Shown: positions 50,997 to 61,826, counted from the first letter of the stretch. The stretch is 64,000 nucleotides of DNA from Hortaea werneckii (GCA_037044905.1 JBAOKB010000093.1:62001-126000); one strand, 5' to 3'. The notes: a model not told the origin generated them from the letters alone. Numbers and translations are program-made.

Positions 50997-52649
50997 TCAA
51001 ATAGAAATTTCTCGCCTCGTCGTCTCGCACATGGACCGCCATTTGTCTATCCTCCTCCGATCTGAACCTTCAGCAACCATACTTCCACTCTCTGAAATCG
51101 CAACAGATCGGCAATCCCAGTCATCGAGATCAAAATCTATCATCCCTTCAAGATCCTCTTCTGGTATCCCTTCAAGATCCTCTTCTGGTACCTCAGTCAT
51201 CCATTTTGCAATGGAATCCCTATCAACACTCGCCGCCTCTCTGGCCTCAGAACTGATACGATATCCATCGTCCACGTCGTCTACAAAACCCGATTCGATG
51301 TCAGAAGCCGGAATTTGAACGCCCATGGCAACAGCATGTGTCTTTGCCGCTTCAACCAGATCTTCGGCCTCAGTAAGTCGATTTGCCAGTTCGCGAGTCT
51401 TCCGAATCTGGCGATGATCGAACGCAAGGTCCGACTCGACTTTTTCGCCCGCAGCTTGTCTCTCCATTCGTTCCCAGGCCTCTCGCTCAAATCGTTCTTC
51501 TCGATCATCGAAGTCCTGCTGCATTACCCTAAGACGTGTCATTGCGGATTCATAACTCCAGATGACGGCTTCTGCCTCGGTAGTAGCCTTCTTAGGGGCT
51601 GGCTCATATATGTGGTAAGCTGGATCTTCCCAGATGGGGATGCCGCTTGTTCGGCTTTGCATCGATCTTTCATCGAGAGCCTCGGAGTTCTCTTGAGCAT
51701 TCTCGTCCAGCCTAAAGGCGTCGCGATAGGACGCAGTCTCTGAAAATGCGATTCCGGTTTTGGCCTGGCTGACTGGTGCTACAGGAGGTAGAGGATCGAC
51801 CAATTTACTGTCGACGAAAGCGTCCTCGATGTAAGCGAGCATATAGAGCACATTCGATCTTTGGGTCGTCTGCTTATTCTTAAGGAGACGTTCGTAATCA
51901 TTCTTCTTTTTCTCCGCCCATGCCTTCTTTCTCTCGAGCTTGGCTGCTCTCTGATGGAGCCTTTCAACCCTCAGTTCAACATCAGGGTGCCTAGGGAAGT
52001 TTTGGAACCTAGCAATGGCGGATACGATGTCCGTGATCTCCTCTTGGAAGCTCTCACACATGTCGCGAAGCTTAGCAATCTTGGGCAGATAAGCGTCTTC
52101 AGCATCGCTGACCGTGCGGCTTTCCTTTATGGTCTTTTGGAGCCGAATGGTGAGATCCGTGTCCGGAATGATAGCCATGCAAGGCTTGCTCCCATCGCTC
52201 GCCAAAACAAGCTTCGTGGGACCATCAGTCAGACATTTTGCCCCCTCTCCACTGTACATCCAGCGGTCACCAGGCAACGAAACTGGCATTGCCTCGCTTG
52301 TGACCTCTTGAGTTTTGGAGCAGGGCTTCGAAGGGGGAGTATCGACATGATGACCACCCTCATTCTGTGGCAGTGGACTATTCAGAAAGGATGTTTCGGA
52401 TAACCCATGCAGCTTGGAAGGGTCGACGTAGCCTTGTCCATGACAAGTGTCTATTCCCCGTTCCAGCTTTGACTTGTCTCGCTTGATGTTGAAGAGCGAC
52501 TTTAACCTGTTACCGGCAAGGTGAGTGCACCTCCGGAGACGATGAATTCGTTGCTTGACAGCTACATTCATCTTCATGATGCGTTGTGTTGAGTTTAGGA
52601 TACGCTGGAGGACAATTGGTCCTGGTTTCGTAAGGTAGAGTCGGAACAC
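50997..52649 (-). CDS. Hypothetical coiled-coil protein
   Basis: I do not recognise this 550-aa protein. It starts with a basic segment, then a Ser/Pro-rich linker, then a long charged helix at about 195-255 (VERLHQRAAKLERKKAWAEK) with coiled-coil character, and a second charged helix near 370-410. The acidic end includes two tandem copies of IPEEDLEG, encoded by an exact 24-bp direct duplication at 51142-51189. There is no membrane segment or signal peptide. The uninterrupted length and protein-like composition support a real gene. It may be restricted to related fungi. Its neighbours give no clue to its role. Confidence 0.65.
   Translation of the reverse strand: MFRLYLTKPGPIVLQRILNSTQRIMKMNVAVKQRIHRLRRCTHLAGNRLKSLFNIKRDKSKLERGIDTCHGQGYVDPSKLHGLSETSFLNSPLPQNEGGHHVDTPPSKPCSKTQEVTSEAMPVSLPGDRWMYSGEGAKCLTDGPTKLVLASDGSKPCMAIIPDTDLTIRLQKTIKESRTVSDAEDAYLPKIAKLRDMCESFQEEITDIVSAIARFQNFPRHPDVELRVERLHQRAAKLERKKAWAEKKKNDYERLLKNKQTTQRSNVLYMLAYIEDAFVDSKLVDPLPPVAPVSQAKTGIAFSETASYRDAFRLDENAQENSEALDERSMQSRTSGIPIWEDPAYHIYEPAPKKATTEAEAVIWSYESAMTRLRVMQQDFDDREERFEREAWERMERQAAGEKVESDLAFDHRQIRKTRELANRLTEAEDLVEAAKTHAVAMGVQIPASDIESGFVDDVDDGYRISSEAREAASVDRDSIAKWMTEVPEEDLEGIPEEDLEGMIDFDLDDWDCRSVAISESGSMVAEGSDRRRIDKWRSMCETTRREISI
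51142..51189. repeat. 24-bp tandem duplication
   Basis: Two exact tandem copies of a 24-base unit lie inside the coding region of the hypothetical coiled-coil protein and add eight residues in frame. Confidence 0.95.
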
Positions 52650-53071
52650 AACTGCTCAAGGGTAAGATTCAGTAGTTTTTGTGACAGGACTGAACCGAGC
52701 ACGGGGGTCGATGTGCAAGCGCATCATATGTACCAAGCGTTTGAAAGAAGCGCTTGTATCTGCCATATAATTCAATGTCATTGTTTGTTTGTGTTTGGTA
52801 CAGCCGACCAAACCTGCTTTCTTTGTCTCCGGTGGCATTAGCCGTGCTAGCCCGAGCCAACTCCAAAGCGTAAAGAAGTGAATGCCGATGTCTGACTCGA
52901 GTCATTTTGAAAATCAAGCGCATTGTTTTATAGACATGACACAAATCACTGTCGGTCTCGAAGGTCAGGTGGTGATAAATATGCGGCTTGAGGGTCAACG
53001 TGATTCCGTGCATGCACTCACAGAGCACAAGTCTGTTCGACACACCCAAACAAGACCAAGGTAAACGAACA
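52650..53071. other. Divergent promoter region
   Basis: This lies between the coiled-coil gene on the minus strand and the DUF6590-like gene. No supported gene is present. The minus open frame that spans it overlaps the next gene and is a shadow. Confidence 0.5.
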
Positions 53072-54028
53072 ATGTTTGAGAAAGCGATTAAGAACGTGAC
53101 CACAGCATCCTTGCTCGGAAATACCAAGTCTAGCCAGGCGCAGAAGTCCCGCAACAAACTCTTGCCATTCAGCATCTTGCAAGATTGCAACGGGGAGAAT
53201 GACGAGGAAGAACTGGCGAGGAGCGTCCAAAAGATGATACTGGACCAGGAAGAAGGCTGTGGATCAAAGCTTAAGTCGAAGGCTAAGCCTCGAGCCTTGG
53301 AGGTGGCAAAAGGTTTGTTGACTACAGCCGAGGGCTTGCAGGCCGCTGCAGAGCCAACTCTCTCGCATCGACCTATTGCGGCCAGCAAGAGCTTTGCGCC
53401 TTGGATGAGTGATTGGCGCAAGCCTGACAGTCGTACCATCCGTGAACGCATCGCAGGTGCTACTACCATCCGCACTTCGACCAGGAAATGGACCTGGAAG
53501 CCTGGTCCTCGTACAAGGGGCGGAGTTCTCCACGCCGACCTCAAGGAAGGCACGATAGTCTGGCACTGGGATATCCGCCGTTGTGAAAGCGACTTCATTC
53601 CAGACAGTGACAAGCGGGTTTTCTTCAAGGACGACGGTTCAAAGTGGTTGAAGAAGGGTCGGTATTGGTTGATTGTGGGCCGCACAGACGAGAAGCTGTG
53701 GGAAATACCAATCTATACCAATAGTAACACTGGCCTGGCAAGGGTCGCCGGTCGGAACAAGAGAGAGTACTTCAGCATCCGTCCAAAGCACGTCCAATCT
53801 GGAGACTTCGTCAACCAGAGTCCTACAAACCAGGTTGTCAGCGTCGACTGGATGGCTGATGGCGAAGACCAAGTCCGAGGTCAACAGTTGAGGGAGACGA
53901 TGGTAGCTCACTTCTATGAAGTTTTCGCAAGGGACATCAATGAGGAACCGATCCGCGTAGTGGGCGCCATCAGGAAAAAAGACACTTTGGCTGCCTGTGA
54001 GAAGGCCAAGCCCCATATGCCACAATAG
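53072..54028 (+). CDS. Hypothetical protein, DUF6590-like C-terminal domain
   Basis: The ATG at 53072 (MFEKAIKN, context acaATGTTT) gives 318 aa; an earlier in-frame ATG at 52988 is less likely. The first half is Lys/Ser/Ala-rich and probably disordered. The second half (from about residue 160) has a beta-rich pattern, with RVFFKDDGSKWLKKGRYWLI, WEIPIYTNSNTGLARV and EYFSIRPKHVQ. This resembles the fungal DUF6590 domain, whose function is not known. The family assignment is from pattern memory and is tentative. There is no intron, signal peptide or membrane helix. Confidence 0.6.
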   Translation: MFEKAIKNVTTASLLGNTKSSQAQKSRNKLLPFSILQDCNGENDEEELARSVQKMILDQEEGCGSKLKSKAKPRALEVAKGLLTTAEGLQAAAEPTLSHRPIAASKSFAPWMSDWRKPDSRTIRERIAGATTIRTSTRKWTWKPGPRTRGGVLHADLKEGTIVWHWDIRRCESDFIPDSDKRVFFKDDGSKWLKKGRYWLIVGRTDEKLWEIPIYTNSNTGLARVAGRNKREYFSIRPKHVQSGDFVNQSPTNQVVSVDWMADGEDQVRGQQLRETMVAHFYEVFARDINEEPIRVVGAIRKKDTLAACEKAKPHMPQ

Positions 54029-54196
54029 CAATACCAATCGACCATGTGAATACCACATTGCTCGATGGAGTAGATCGCAGTTCCAGCGTTACGGCCCAGA
54101 CAGAGGATTGGAGGCGTCCTTGATTTATTGATTGATGAAATTTCACGCACGAGAAAACCTTTAGCTTGCGTTTCATATTTCCGTAGTGATTCAAAC

Positions 54197-55743
54197 TTAG
54201 TCTGGTAACTCCTCAAATCTTCCTTCATCTTTCGCTTGCTGCACCGGATTCTGAATGTCCACCACGCCCGTAGCTTTGAGTCTCTCGAAAAGAACAAAGA
54301 GCCTCTCCGCTTCTCTCTCCTTCTCCTCTTCGGTCATTTCCGCGCTAGGTGACGGCTCACTATCCTCAGCATTCAGTCTCTGACCAGTGACAGGGTTGAT
54401 ATCCGCTCTCGCTCCAATATTTCCATTTCCAGATGTGTTACTCCTCTCGGTAGCACTCGCTGGTACAGGAATACCCTCGCTCATCAGGAAACCGGAAGCA
54501 AAGCCGTACCCAATGTTCTGAACAAATTTGTTTGCGTCCTGGTCGCTCAGCTCGAAAAGGAGTCCGGAGACATTCTTACTGAGATTTGGCAAGTGAGGAG
54601 CACACGTTGCACGTAGCAATCGAGCCGATAGAGTCTCGCCCTTCCCAAGCGGCTGATCACGGTCTTGTTCCTGCGGAAGTAGGAGCCCGCGCATCCATGT
54701 TTTCATTTGCTCGCTTGCCAATTGATAGGCACGGCGGATGAGCGTACAGAGAGGCATTGCAGCGGGGTCGAGGTCTTTCTCAGGTGTGTTGCGAAGAGCA
54801 TTGTCGAAGATGGAAACAAGACGATCCATCACTCCTTCAGGATTGTCGGATGGGAAAAGAGGACTAGACTCGGCCTCATGTTCGGCCGACGCAAAATCCA
54901 TGCCCATCAACGCATTCAGAATTGTACTTATTGGCGGCTGCAGGGGTGGTGATGGCAGCGGGTGGTAGAGAATCAGATTGAGCAAAGGCCCAATCGAGGG
55001 TGTAAAGCGAGACCTTAGGTCCGGATAATGGGCCATAATGTTGAATATGAGCTTTGCCGTTTCTATCATAGACATTTCTTCCATCGGAGACGTTGCTGAC
55101 TTCCGACGCCCCGTCTTCGAGTATGTCTTGCCGTGATGTTCAACATGGCGATTGATACTGTCAGCCAGCTCGTGGTGCTCAACCAAGTAGTCGAACTGGA
55201 GGTTTGTTTTGTAAGTGAGCAGGAACAGGATTCTCGAAATCACGAACTCGTCATCGCGGTCGTCGACTTTGAGTCTGTCTGCGGCCTTGGGGGCGTAGCC
55301 AAGATCGACAAATGTCTGGCGAGAAGCTTCATTGAGTAGGAAAGCGTTGGCCAGGGTCCGCAACGCTTCTCTCGATGCGTTCGAGGCGTCGCCATCAAGT
55401 GCGTACCGAGAAAGAGTTGAGATACCCTGTGAGCGTCAGCTTCTGCGGTCTCGACCTAGTTTCAAGTGGCGTACCTTTTTGGAAAAGATGGGAGTGGCAG
55501 TAGTCGGATTCCGGCCAAGAACCTTCACTCGCTCTAACAAGGCTTCTTGTTCTGCTGAGTGTCAGCGTTGTCTTCTTCGATTCTTTGTTCATTCGCTGCT
55601 TCGACTCACGCTTCAGGGAGATTTTGGCACTTTCCAAATTACGTTCTAGATCCAGTAAGAGTCGGTCCACTTCTTCGGTACCTGAGCAACTGCGTTAGGT
55701 CTGCTTTTATGGACAAGAAGCACATAGAACTACCTTGAGACAT
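54197..55743 (-). CDS. RIC8: Ric8 (synembryn) G-alpha chaperone and exchange factor
   Basis: This cytosolic protein folds and activates G-alpha subunits. Four exons, 55743-55734, 55681-55610, 55554-55475 and 55426-54197, with introns of 52, 55 and 48 nt, give 463 aa. The joined N-terminus reads MSQGTEEVDRLLLDLERNLE, and later junctions restore FSKKGISTLSRYAL. The armadillo-like helical repeats contain the Ric8 patches FLLTYKTNLQFDYLVE and TAKLIFNIMAHYPDLR, and the C-terminal region has NPVTGQRL, typical of the family. An ATG at 55363 lies inside the repeats and is not the start. It diverges from RIF1. Confidence 0.92.
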
Positions 55744-56192
55744 GCTGATGGCGGACACGGCTGGCTGGAGGTGTGTTGGTGTGGATTTGGGCGGCAAGAC
55801 TGGAAAAAAACGAATAGAAAGACAGACACTGCGGCCAGAGTTAATTCTGAGCGCGAAGTTTGGATGTAATGCTCTGTACTCGTGATCCCGGGCAGTAATG
55901 GATTCCCATACCCGTGAACGAGCGTTATTGATGGGGTGAGGTGAGATGTGAACTTGAATCTTTGAAGACGATAATTAGTCACGTGAGGCGACCAGCGACG
56001 CACGGACATGTCCTGACTCGCGACAGTTCGAGAGGCTGGGGAGCGCGTAAAGTACGTGGCTCGTGCGCGACGCGAGAAGCGCGTCACCTCCGAACTTCAG
56101 TCCTTCGGTCCTGCACTTCACTCCACCTACCACGCTCGAAATGTTCATATGAAGGCTGTTTGTGCATCTGGTTCAGGCGTTCCGGGAAAGCA
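55744..56192. promoter_or_regulatory. Divergent promoter region of RIC8 and RIF1
   Basis: These 449 bases separate the two start codons. The RIF1 frame is open upstream of 56193 to 55941, but those residues look non-coding and would overlap the promoter. No specific motif is claimed. Confidence 0.55.
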
Positions 56193-59100
56193 ATGTTGTC
56201 TTCATCGTCTTCTGCATTTGACTGTCTTCCTACTCGCCCTCCGACACCACCGAAAGATATCTCGAGAGCTGTAGACGACGCCATAAGCTTCCTAGACGAC
56301 AGCAACGAGGTCGACAGAGCCCTGCAGAACACAAGATCCGCTCCACGGCCAGATTCGACACCTCGCCATCAGTCAACTCCATCCTCGCAAGAGCCACTGG
56401 TTGGCTCGCGGGGCACGAAAAAGGTTGGCTTCAAGCCATGTCCAACATACCTTCAAGCCGGCAACTCAGCCCATAGCGCTTCGCCGACCCTGCAGGCCCG
56501 GGAAGCCTTGCCTTCGAGAAAAGATGCAAAGCCTCTCAAGTCAATCTTGAAACAGTCAAGCAACCCGCCGCCTTTAACCCCGGACGACCTAGAGAGTAAA
56601 ATCAGCTATTTCTCACCGCAGGTACCTGGAAGCTTCTCCAAGATGCTGCAATCAGTGATCCAGCAGCTGGCTGGCCAAATTGTCAGCAATAGATTGGATG
56701 CCTATCTGGCTTTGAATGGCGCTCTCAAAGCTTATGAAGGCGTGCCCGAGCCAGACGCCATGGCTGCGAAGATGGATTTGCTAATGCAATTCATTTCCCG
56801 GGATGTGGCTTGGAAGAACAGCAATGGCAGCTTAGATGTCAATATCGTCACCCAAGCATTGAAGCTTGTGGTCACGATTTTGTTCAACCAAAAGCTCGCC
56901 GCAGCATTGGACGACGATTTCCGGACTTTCTTGGTTGACCGCTCGATAACCGTCATCGAACAACCCGATATGCCGAAAGCTGTGGTGAAAACGCATCTGT
57001 TCTTGCTCGCACAGCAGCGATTCCGTTCATCGGTGGTAACGCCTGGCCGTGCAGAGAAAATCATTCACGCTCTTCAAACCATCGAGGAGAGATGTAGCGG
57101 TAACAGCATCGTAGCCACGCGGCTTGTCATTTACCAGCGACTTCTCGAGCAAGCTACTGGCACAATGCTAAGTAAGATGCGCGATTGGCTAGAGCCGGTT
57201 ATCCACTGCATGCTGAGCAGCGTAAAGGACGTGAGAATCCGAGCAATCGAAATGTGCACGCAAGCTGGCCTCCAACTGGGATCCCAACCGCATGCCTCCA
57301 AGGCACTGTTAGACGTGTTCCAGGCAGAGGTCGAAGATAGCCAAAGCTATTGTGACTTCATAAGCCTACGTCTCATGCAGATGATTGCTGAGAGGGAGTT
57401 AGGGCCGTACGTGCCGCAAATTTGGTCAGCTGTCATTCTTTTCTTCCGGAACAAGCGCAGTCCTCTGGAGAAATGGCCGAATTTCAAGACATGGCTCCTC
57501 ATCATCCAGAAGTGTCTAAACTCGAGCAATCTGACTGTAAGGTATCAAGGCCATTTGGCGTGGAACAAGCTAGTGTTTACCATCCAGCCTGATGCATCGG
57601 TCGGTCGCGTCATGTTTGGCATGCTCAAAGTACCTCCGACCATGGGCATGGACAAAAAGGGCGCCGACCAGCAATCCAAGCAAATACGCCAGTACGCTCT
57701 GGAGAGCTACTACAACTTGCTACATTATGCTCTACGACCAGGTCTCTCCTACGAGGAGATCGATAGTGCCTGGGATTCCTTCGTGGATCCCGTCTTGTCC
57801 GGCATGATCAAGGCCAACAACAAAGGGCGCTACATCGCGTGCAAAGTACTTCACGGACTGTTTACCGTGAGCTCTGGGCTATGGAACGTGGATGCAGCTT
57901 TAGACACTCTTCCTGTGAAGCCGGAAGAATTGCCAAGACTCGAGCCCCGTTGGGTTCGGTCTCGATTGACAAAGGTCATGAAGCTAGTAGAGCCGATCCT
58001 AGCTTCAGCGATATGGATGCCACCAGAAGCCACCGCTGCCCCTAACGCAACTTGGCATTCTCTCATGCAATCTTTAGCGGACGCTGGCAGTCAGGAAGTG
58101 AGAACTTCGAACGAGCTGAAGGAGGCCATGGCCCTGCTAGGCGATCTCTTTCGCAGACTCTGGATTGGATGCGCCGAGCCATCTACAGATGCAGATCCAT
58201 TCATCTTCCTGGATCGCTTCTCGACCCTACTCTCGACTGCTGTTCAATGCGTCGGCAACGGTCCCTTCAATGAAGACATCCTAGTAAGGACGAAGGATAA
58301 GGGTATTCAACCTGCGCTCACACCATCGCACCGCGCTTCAAAGCACCATAGCCCGCCTCGATCGCTCCTCGTTCTCACTTTTGGCTTGTATTATGAGACA
58401 CCAGCATGTATCAAAAAGCTCCCTGGTCTGTCACATACGGCCTCAAAGACGTTACGCCTTCTTACGGCTGGAAGGGCAACTCCTGCGACTCGAGTGGAGC
58501 TGCTCCACCGCTCGGCTCAAACATGGTTCACGGTACACGTACCTGAAGCGCCATTTGACATCTCGTCTACACTCTGGAGTTGTATTGCAGACTGCGCTTC
58601 CGACCTCCTCCAAGCAGATCACCCCTCTGAAAGCGATCAGAGCTCGCAGACTTTGGGGCAAGAACTCCGCAACGCATGTTCTATTTTGCTGAATGGCCTC
58701 AAGTATATCGATGATTCCGTGCAAAGCTCTGTGGCACTTAATAAACTCCTTCACGACATGATATGCTTAGCGAGTTCTGAATCTGGCAATAACGGAGTCA
58801 TTCTGGGGGTCTTTGAACCACTGGCGAAGACGGCCGTCGAAGCCGGCTCTAGCCTTCCGTACGAAGCTAAGCTGCATCTAGGTACAGCTATTGTCAGCAA
58901 AGCGAGCTGGTCTGGGAGAAGGCAAGATATCGACCAAGCCAGACGAGCTCTGTGGGGCGTGGGACTTGCGCCTCACAAATCTGCCACCTTTGATGCATTT
59001 GACATTACCTACAAGCTCATAGTGGACATCCTCATTCAATCTTACAACAGTGTCCAAGACTTGACTGAAGGCACTGGAACAGGAGTTGCAACCTTCGTGC

Positions 59101-61403
59101 GTTTACTGATGTCTTTTCTCGGAAGCTGCCCAGCTCAACTGGTGGCAAATGCTTTGCAGAAGACGCAGGACGGTTTATCGGTCTGGATCCTCGACGAGAC
59201 GAGAAAAACCTCGGCCGGTGACGACATGCGCGACCTTGTATGTTCGAGCTGGAACGAAATCATCCTTCTGCTTCATAATATGCCGGACAAAAGTACAACC
59301 ACTTTACGTGCTCTGGAACCCTTGTTGGTCGCTGGGTTCTCCAGCCCACACAGAAGCATCGTCAACCAGTCTATTGTTTTCTGGAACGATACTTTTGGCA
59401 TCGACGAGAGCTTAGAATGTCCGAAGACGCTGGCCAAAGTGCTGCGTATTCGCGCAGCTGAAGCGGACATCTCTCTACCTGGGCTTTCCGTCGATGATGA
59501 GATCTACGATGACAGCCTGCAGCTCCCAGCTTTCTTCGAAAGCCAGATGACATCGGCTGCTCTGTCAAAGCAACCCATCGAAGCTGCGCTTCAAGCCGTA
59601 GCTTCGAAACCCGACGACTTTAGCGAATTTGCTACTTCAGGACAGCTACAAGATCCTGACTCGACTTCCGTCAGCGCGATTGGTCTCAATGGCCGCAAAG
59701 AGCCGGTTGGAAAAGCCTGGCTACGGCACGACGATTCGCAGCTTCATTTTGCTCCAATTGAGTCTTCGCCTGTTCATTTCGAAGACTCTCAAATGCTTAC
59801 CGAACGTCAAAAAGAGATCAAAGCAAGACAGCATGAAAATGCACAGATGTTTCCAGAACTCTCATCTAGCCCAGTCGTCAAACAAAACACGACTGTAAGA
59901 AAGCTAGAGAAGCGCCTCGATTTCAGCTTAGAAAATACGGGAGCAGAGCACACCGGAACCCCTACAGGCCCAACGGACGGTAATGCTCCAATGAGCGACG
60001 ACAACATTCCATCTTCTCCAACACCATCCTCCGCCAAGGATCCGGGATCAGCCCAGATTGAGATGCATGAATCCGATAGCGAGCTGGCACAAGATCCGCC
60101 ATCCTCGCCACCCCGGGAAGATGATGAGAATTTTGATGATACCGGTGCAGTATTTGAGACAGCGCCAGCTCGGATCGACTCAGACCTTCCATCAGACACA
60201 CCATTGCCAAACGAACAACTACGGCGCGAACAGGAGCAAGCTGTAGAAGGTCATCAGGCGAAGTTTGATCCTGATGCAACCGAAGGCACGACGTTCGTTC
60301 CGCCGAGCTCAACGAGGCAACGACAGCGACGATCCTCGGAGAAGACAAGTGAGAAAGAAATTACCTCCAAGAATGAGCCAGTCGATGTCGATATTAGCAG
60401 GATTGAGGATTCTTTTGTAGAGCTTCCACCACCTGAGAACGCCGAATCACCCGAAGCAAGCCAGCAGAGTCAACCGAACAGCAAGAAGCGTAAGCGCTCT
60501 TCTACCAAATTTTCGTCTACTAAAAAGCGAAAGTCACAGTCACCGTTTAAGACTGTAACGAGCTTTTTCAGCAGCTGGGTCGGACGCAGCCAGTCTCAGG
60601 ACAACGACGAGAACATGGAGGAAGAAATTGTGGTGGCTAGTAGTCAGCCTTCGGAATCGCCTGAGAGCAAGAACAAGGCTCATAAGACGAGAAGCCCAAT
60701 CGTGGAAGTCCCCTCTAGGAAGGAGGATCGAAACATCCCCAAGACGTCGGAAGCCGCATCGGAAGAGGTCGAAGGCGTACAAGAGAGCCAACTATCGAAG
60801 CGCGGACGTAGAAGAGCCCGCAGATCGCAGGCGTCCCAGAGAAACTCACAAGCCAGCAGTCAGCAATCCGAAGCAATCGACGCCCGTGGTCTGAAGAGGA
60901 AGGCGACAGATCAGACCGAAGCCAGCAATGACGAGCAAGCTTCGCCTTCCGATTCTCAACAGCAGGCCCCTGCTACTTCGAAGACTAGGAAGCAACGACA
61001 AGGCCAAGATGCCAAGCTGGTCCAGAGGGCTCAACAAAATGCAGAGGAGGCAGGGCCGTCTCGTTCGACAAGACGAAAGAACAGAAACGCCTCGAGAGAG
61101 GCAGCGGCGGCCGCGTCAACTCCGCACCCTTCGACCAGTGCACCAGTCCCGGAAGAACAACCTACTGAGCACGAAGCAGAGGCGGAGCCAGAACAGACGG
61201 GAGATGACCCGTCTACTGTGGGAGAGCGGCAGATCGCTACGCCCACCAGCATCATGGGCAAACTTCGCGACATCTTAGGCGACCTGTCCAAGTCTTTTTT
61301 AGGCGGGCAGGAGGAAAGGGAGATGGACGATGTGCTGTTCGAGATTAGGCAGGAAGTGCACGAAGCGGCACGGCGTGGGAGAGAACGGAATTTCAAGGAA
61401 TAG
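56193..61403 (+). CDS. RIF1: Rif1 telomere and replication-timing regulator
   Basis: Rif1 binds chromatin, recruits protein phosphatase 1, delays origin firing and limits telomere length. The start at 56193 (MLSSSSSAFD) gives 1736 aa. The N-terminal 130 residues are disordered and carry two PP1-docking motifs, KVGF (residues 77-80, RVxF type) and SILK (117-120). The helical-repeat domain fills about 140-1050 (QQLAGQIVSNRLDAYLALN at its start). The remaining 650 residues are Ser/Glu/Lys-rich, with basic patches (KKRKRSSTKFSSTKKRK) that suit nuclear import or DNA binding. The last 50 residues form a conserved-looking helical end (KLRDILGDLSKSFLGG). It has no intron. It is one intact frame of over 5 kb, so indels are not uniform in this window. 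Confidence 0.9.
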   Translation: MLSSSSSAFDCLPTRPPTPPKDISRAVDDAISFLDDSNEVDRALQNTRSAPRPDSTPRHQSTPSSQEPLVGSRGTKKVGFKPCPTYLQAGNSAHSASPTLQAREALPSRKDAKPLKSILKQSSNPPPLTPDDLESKISYFSPQVPGSFSKMLQSVIQQLAGQIVSNRLDAYLALNGALKAYEGVPEPDAMAAKMDLLMQFISRDVAWKNSNGSLDVNIVTQALKLVVTILFNQKLAAALDDDFRTFLVDRSITVIEQPDMPKAVVKTHLFLLAQQRFRSSVVTPGRAEKIIHALQTIEERCSGNSIVATRLVIYQRLLEQATGTMLSKMRDWLEPVIHCMLSSVKDVRIRAIEMCTQAGLQLGSQPHASKALLDVFQAEVEDSQSYCDFISLRLMQMIAERELGPYVPQIWSAVILFFRNKRSPLEKWPNFKTWLLIIQKCLNSSNLTVRYQGHLAWNKLVFTIQPDASVGRVMFGMLKVPPTMGMDKKGADQQSKQIRQYALESYYNLLHYALRPGLSYEEIDSAWDSFVDPVLSGMIKANNKGRYIACKVLHGLFTVSSGLWNVDAALDTLPVKPEELPRLEPRWVRSRLTKVMKLVEPILASAIWMPPEATAAPNATWHSLMQSLADAGSQEVRTSNELKEAMALLGDLFRRLWIGCAEPSTDADPFIFLDRFSTLLSTAVQCVGNGPFNEDILVRTKDKGIQPALTPSHRASKHHSPPRSLLVLTFGLYYETPACIKKLPGLSHTASKTLRLLTAGRATPATRVELLHRSAQTWFTVHVPEAPFDISSTLWSCIADCASDLLQADHPSESDQSSQTLGQELRNACSILLNGLKYIDDSVQSSVALNKLLHDMICLASSESGNNGVILGVFEPLAKTAVEAGSSLPYEAKLHLGTAIVSKASWSGRRQDIDQARRALWGVGLAPHKSATFDAFDITYKLIVDILIQSYNSVQDLTEGTGTGVATFVRLLMSFLGSCPAQLVANALQKTQDGLSVWILDETRKTSAGDDMRDLVCSSWNEIILLLHNMPDKSTTTLRALEPLLVAGFSSPHRSIVNQSIVFWNDTFGIDESLECPKTLAKVLRIRAAEADISLPGLSVDDEIYDDSLQLPAFFESQMTSAALSKQPIEAALQAVASKPDDFSEFATSGQLQDPDSTSVSAIGLNGRKEPVGKAWLRHDDSQLHFAPIESSPVHFEDSQMLTERQKEIKARQHENAQMFPELSSSPVVKQNTTVRKLEKRLDFSLENTGAEHTGTPTGPTDGNAPMSDDNIPSSPTPSSAKDPGSAQIEMHESDSELAQDPPSSPPREDDENFDDTGAVFETAPARIDSDLPSDTPLPNEQLRREQEQAVEGHQAKFDPDATEGTTFVPPSSTRQRQRRSSEKTSEKEITSKNEPVDVDISRIEDSFVELPPPENAESPEASQQSQPNSKKRKRSSTKFSSTKKRKSQSPFKTVTSFFSSWVGRSQSQDNDENMEEEIVVASSQPSESPESKNKAHKTRSPIVEVPSRKEDRNIPKTSEAASEEVEGVQESQLSKRGRRRARRSQASQRNSQASSQQSEAIDARGLKRKATDQTEASNDEQASPSDSQQQAPATSKTRKQRQGQDAKLVQRAQQNAEEAGPSRSTRRKNRNASREAAAAASTPHPSTSAPVPEEQPTEHEAEAEPEQTGDDPSTVGERQIATPTSIMGKLRDILGDLSKSFLGGQEEREMDDVLFEIRQEVHEAARRGRERNFKE

Positions 61404-61826
61404 AGGGAAGTTGGACTTTGGTTTAGCAGGGATAAGTTAGCTTGTCAATCCGTAGCTATGTGTACAGGCATAAGACATTTACGACAGATATTAAGGTGTC
61501 AAGTCCCAGCAACGATAACTCAACGGATAGACTATCGGCCTCTGCGAGACGTTGGAACGTCGATGGTAAAGTGAGCTTACTCTAAATGCGGGAATCGTAT
61601 GCACCAGGCGCCACTGCCGAATGCCGAAGTGAACGCGTTCCAACGTCAGAGGCGCGTGCGTCGTGCCTGATTACCGTCCAGGATGTTTCACTCTCCCGAA
61701 CGGAAGCAACATTGGACGGAGGAAGAACAGAATCCGGAATCCTTCAGGAGGGGCTCAAGGTTGCGAATCGCGTTGCAATGACTCTAGAATCATCCTGAGC
61801 GCTATTGACTGTGTCTTGCATCGACT
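61404..61826. other. Intergenic with long inverted repeat
   Basis: This is the gap between RIF1 and the coiled-coil gene. It contains an imperfect inverted repeat described separately. No tRNA or small gene is convincing. Confidence 0.6.
61538..61653. repeat. Inverted repeat, potential hairpin
   Basis: Left arm 61538-61559 and right arm 61636-61653 pair as 12 bp (GACGTTGGAACG against CGTTCCAACGTC) plus a further 6 bp (GCCTCT with AGAGGC), with a 4-base bulge in the left arm. The loop is about 76 nt. The loop does not fold as a tRNA by eye. It could be a remnant of a small mobile element or a structured RNA, or chance. Confidence 0.75.

Noticed and set aside
52669..53685. 338-codon minus-strand frame
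   Set aside because: Antisense to the DUF6590-like gene and crossing a promoter region; no domain.
61520..61660. Possible tRNA in the inverted-repeat region
   Set aside because: No acceptor stem, no T-arm consensus and loop sizes do not fit.
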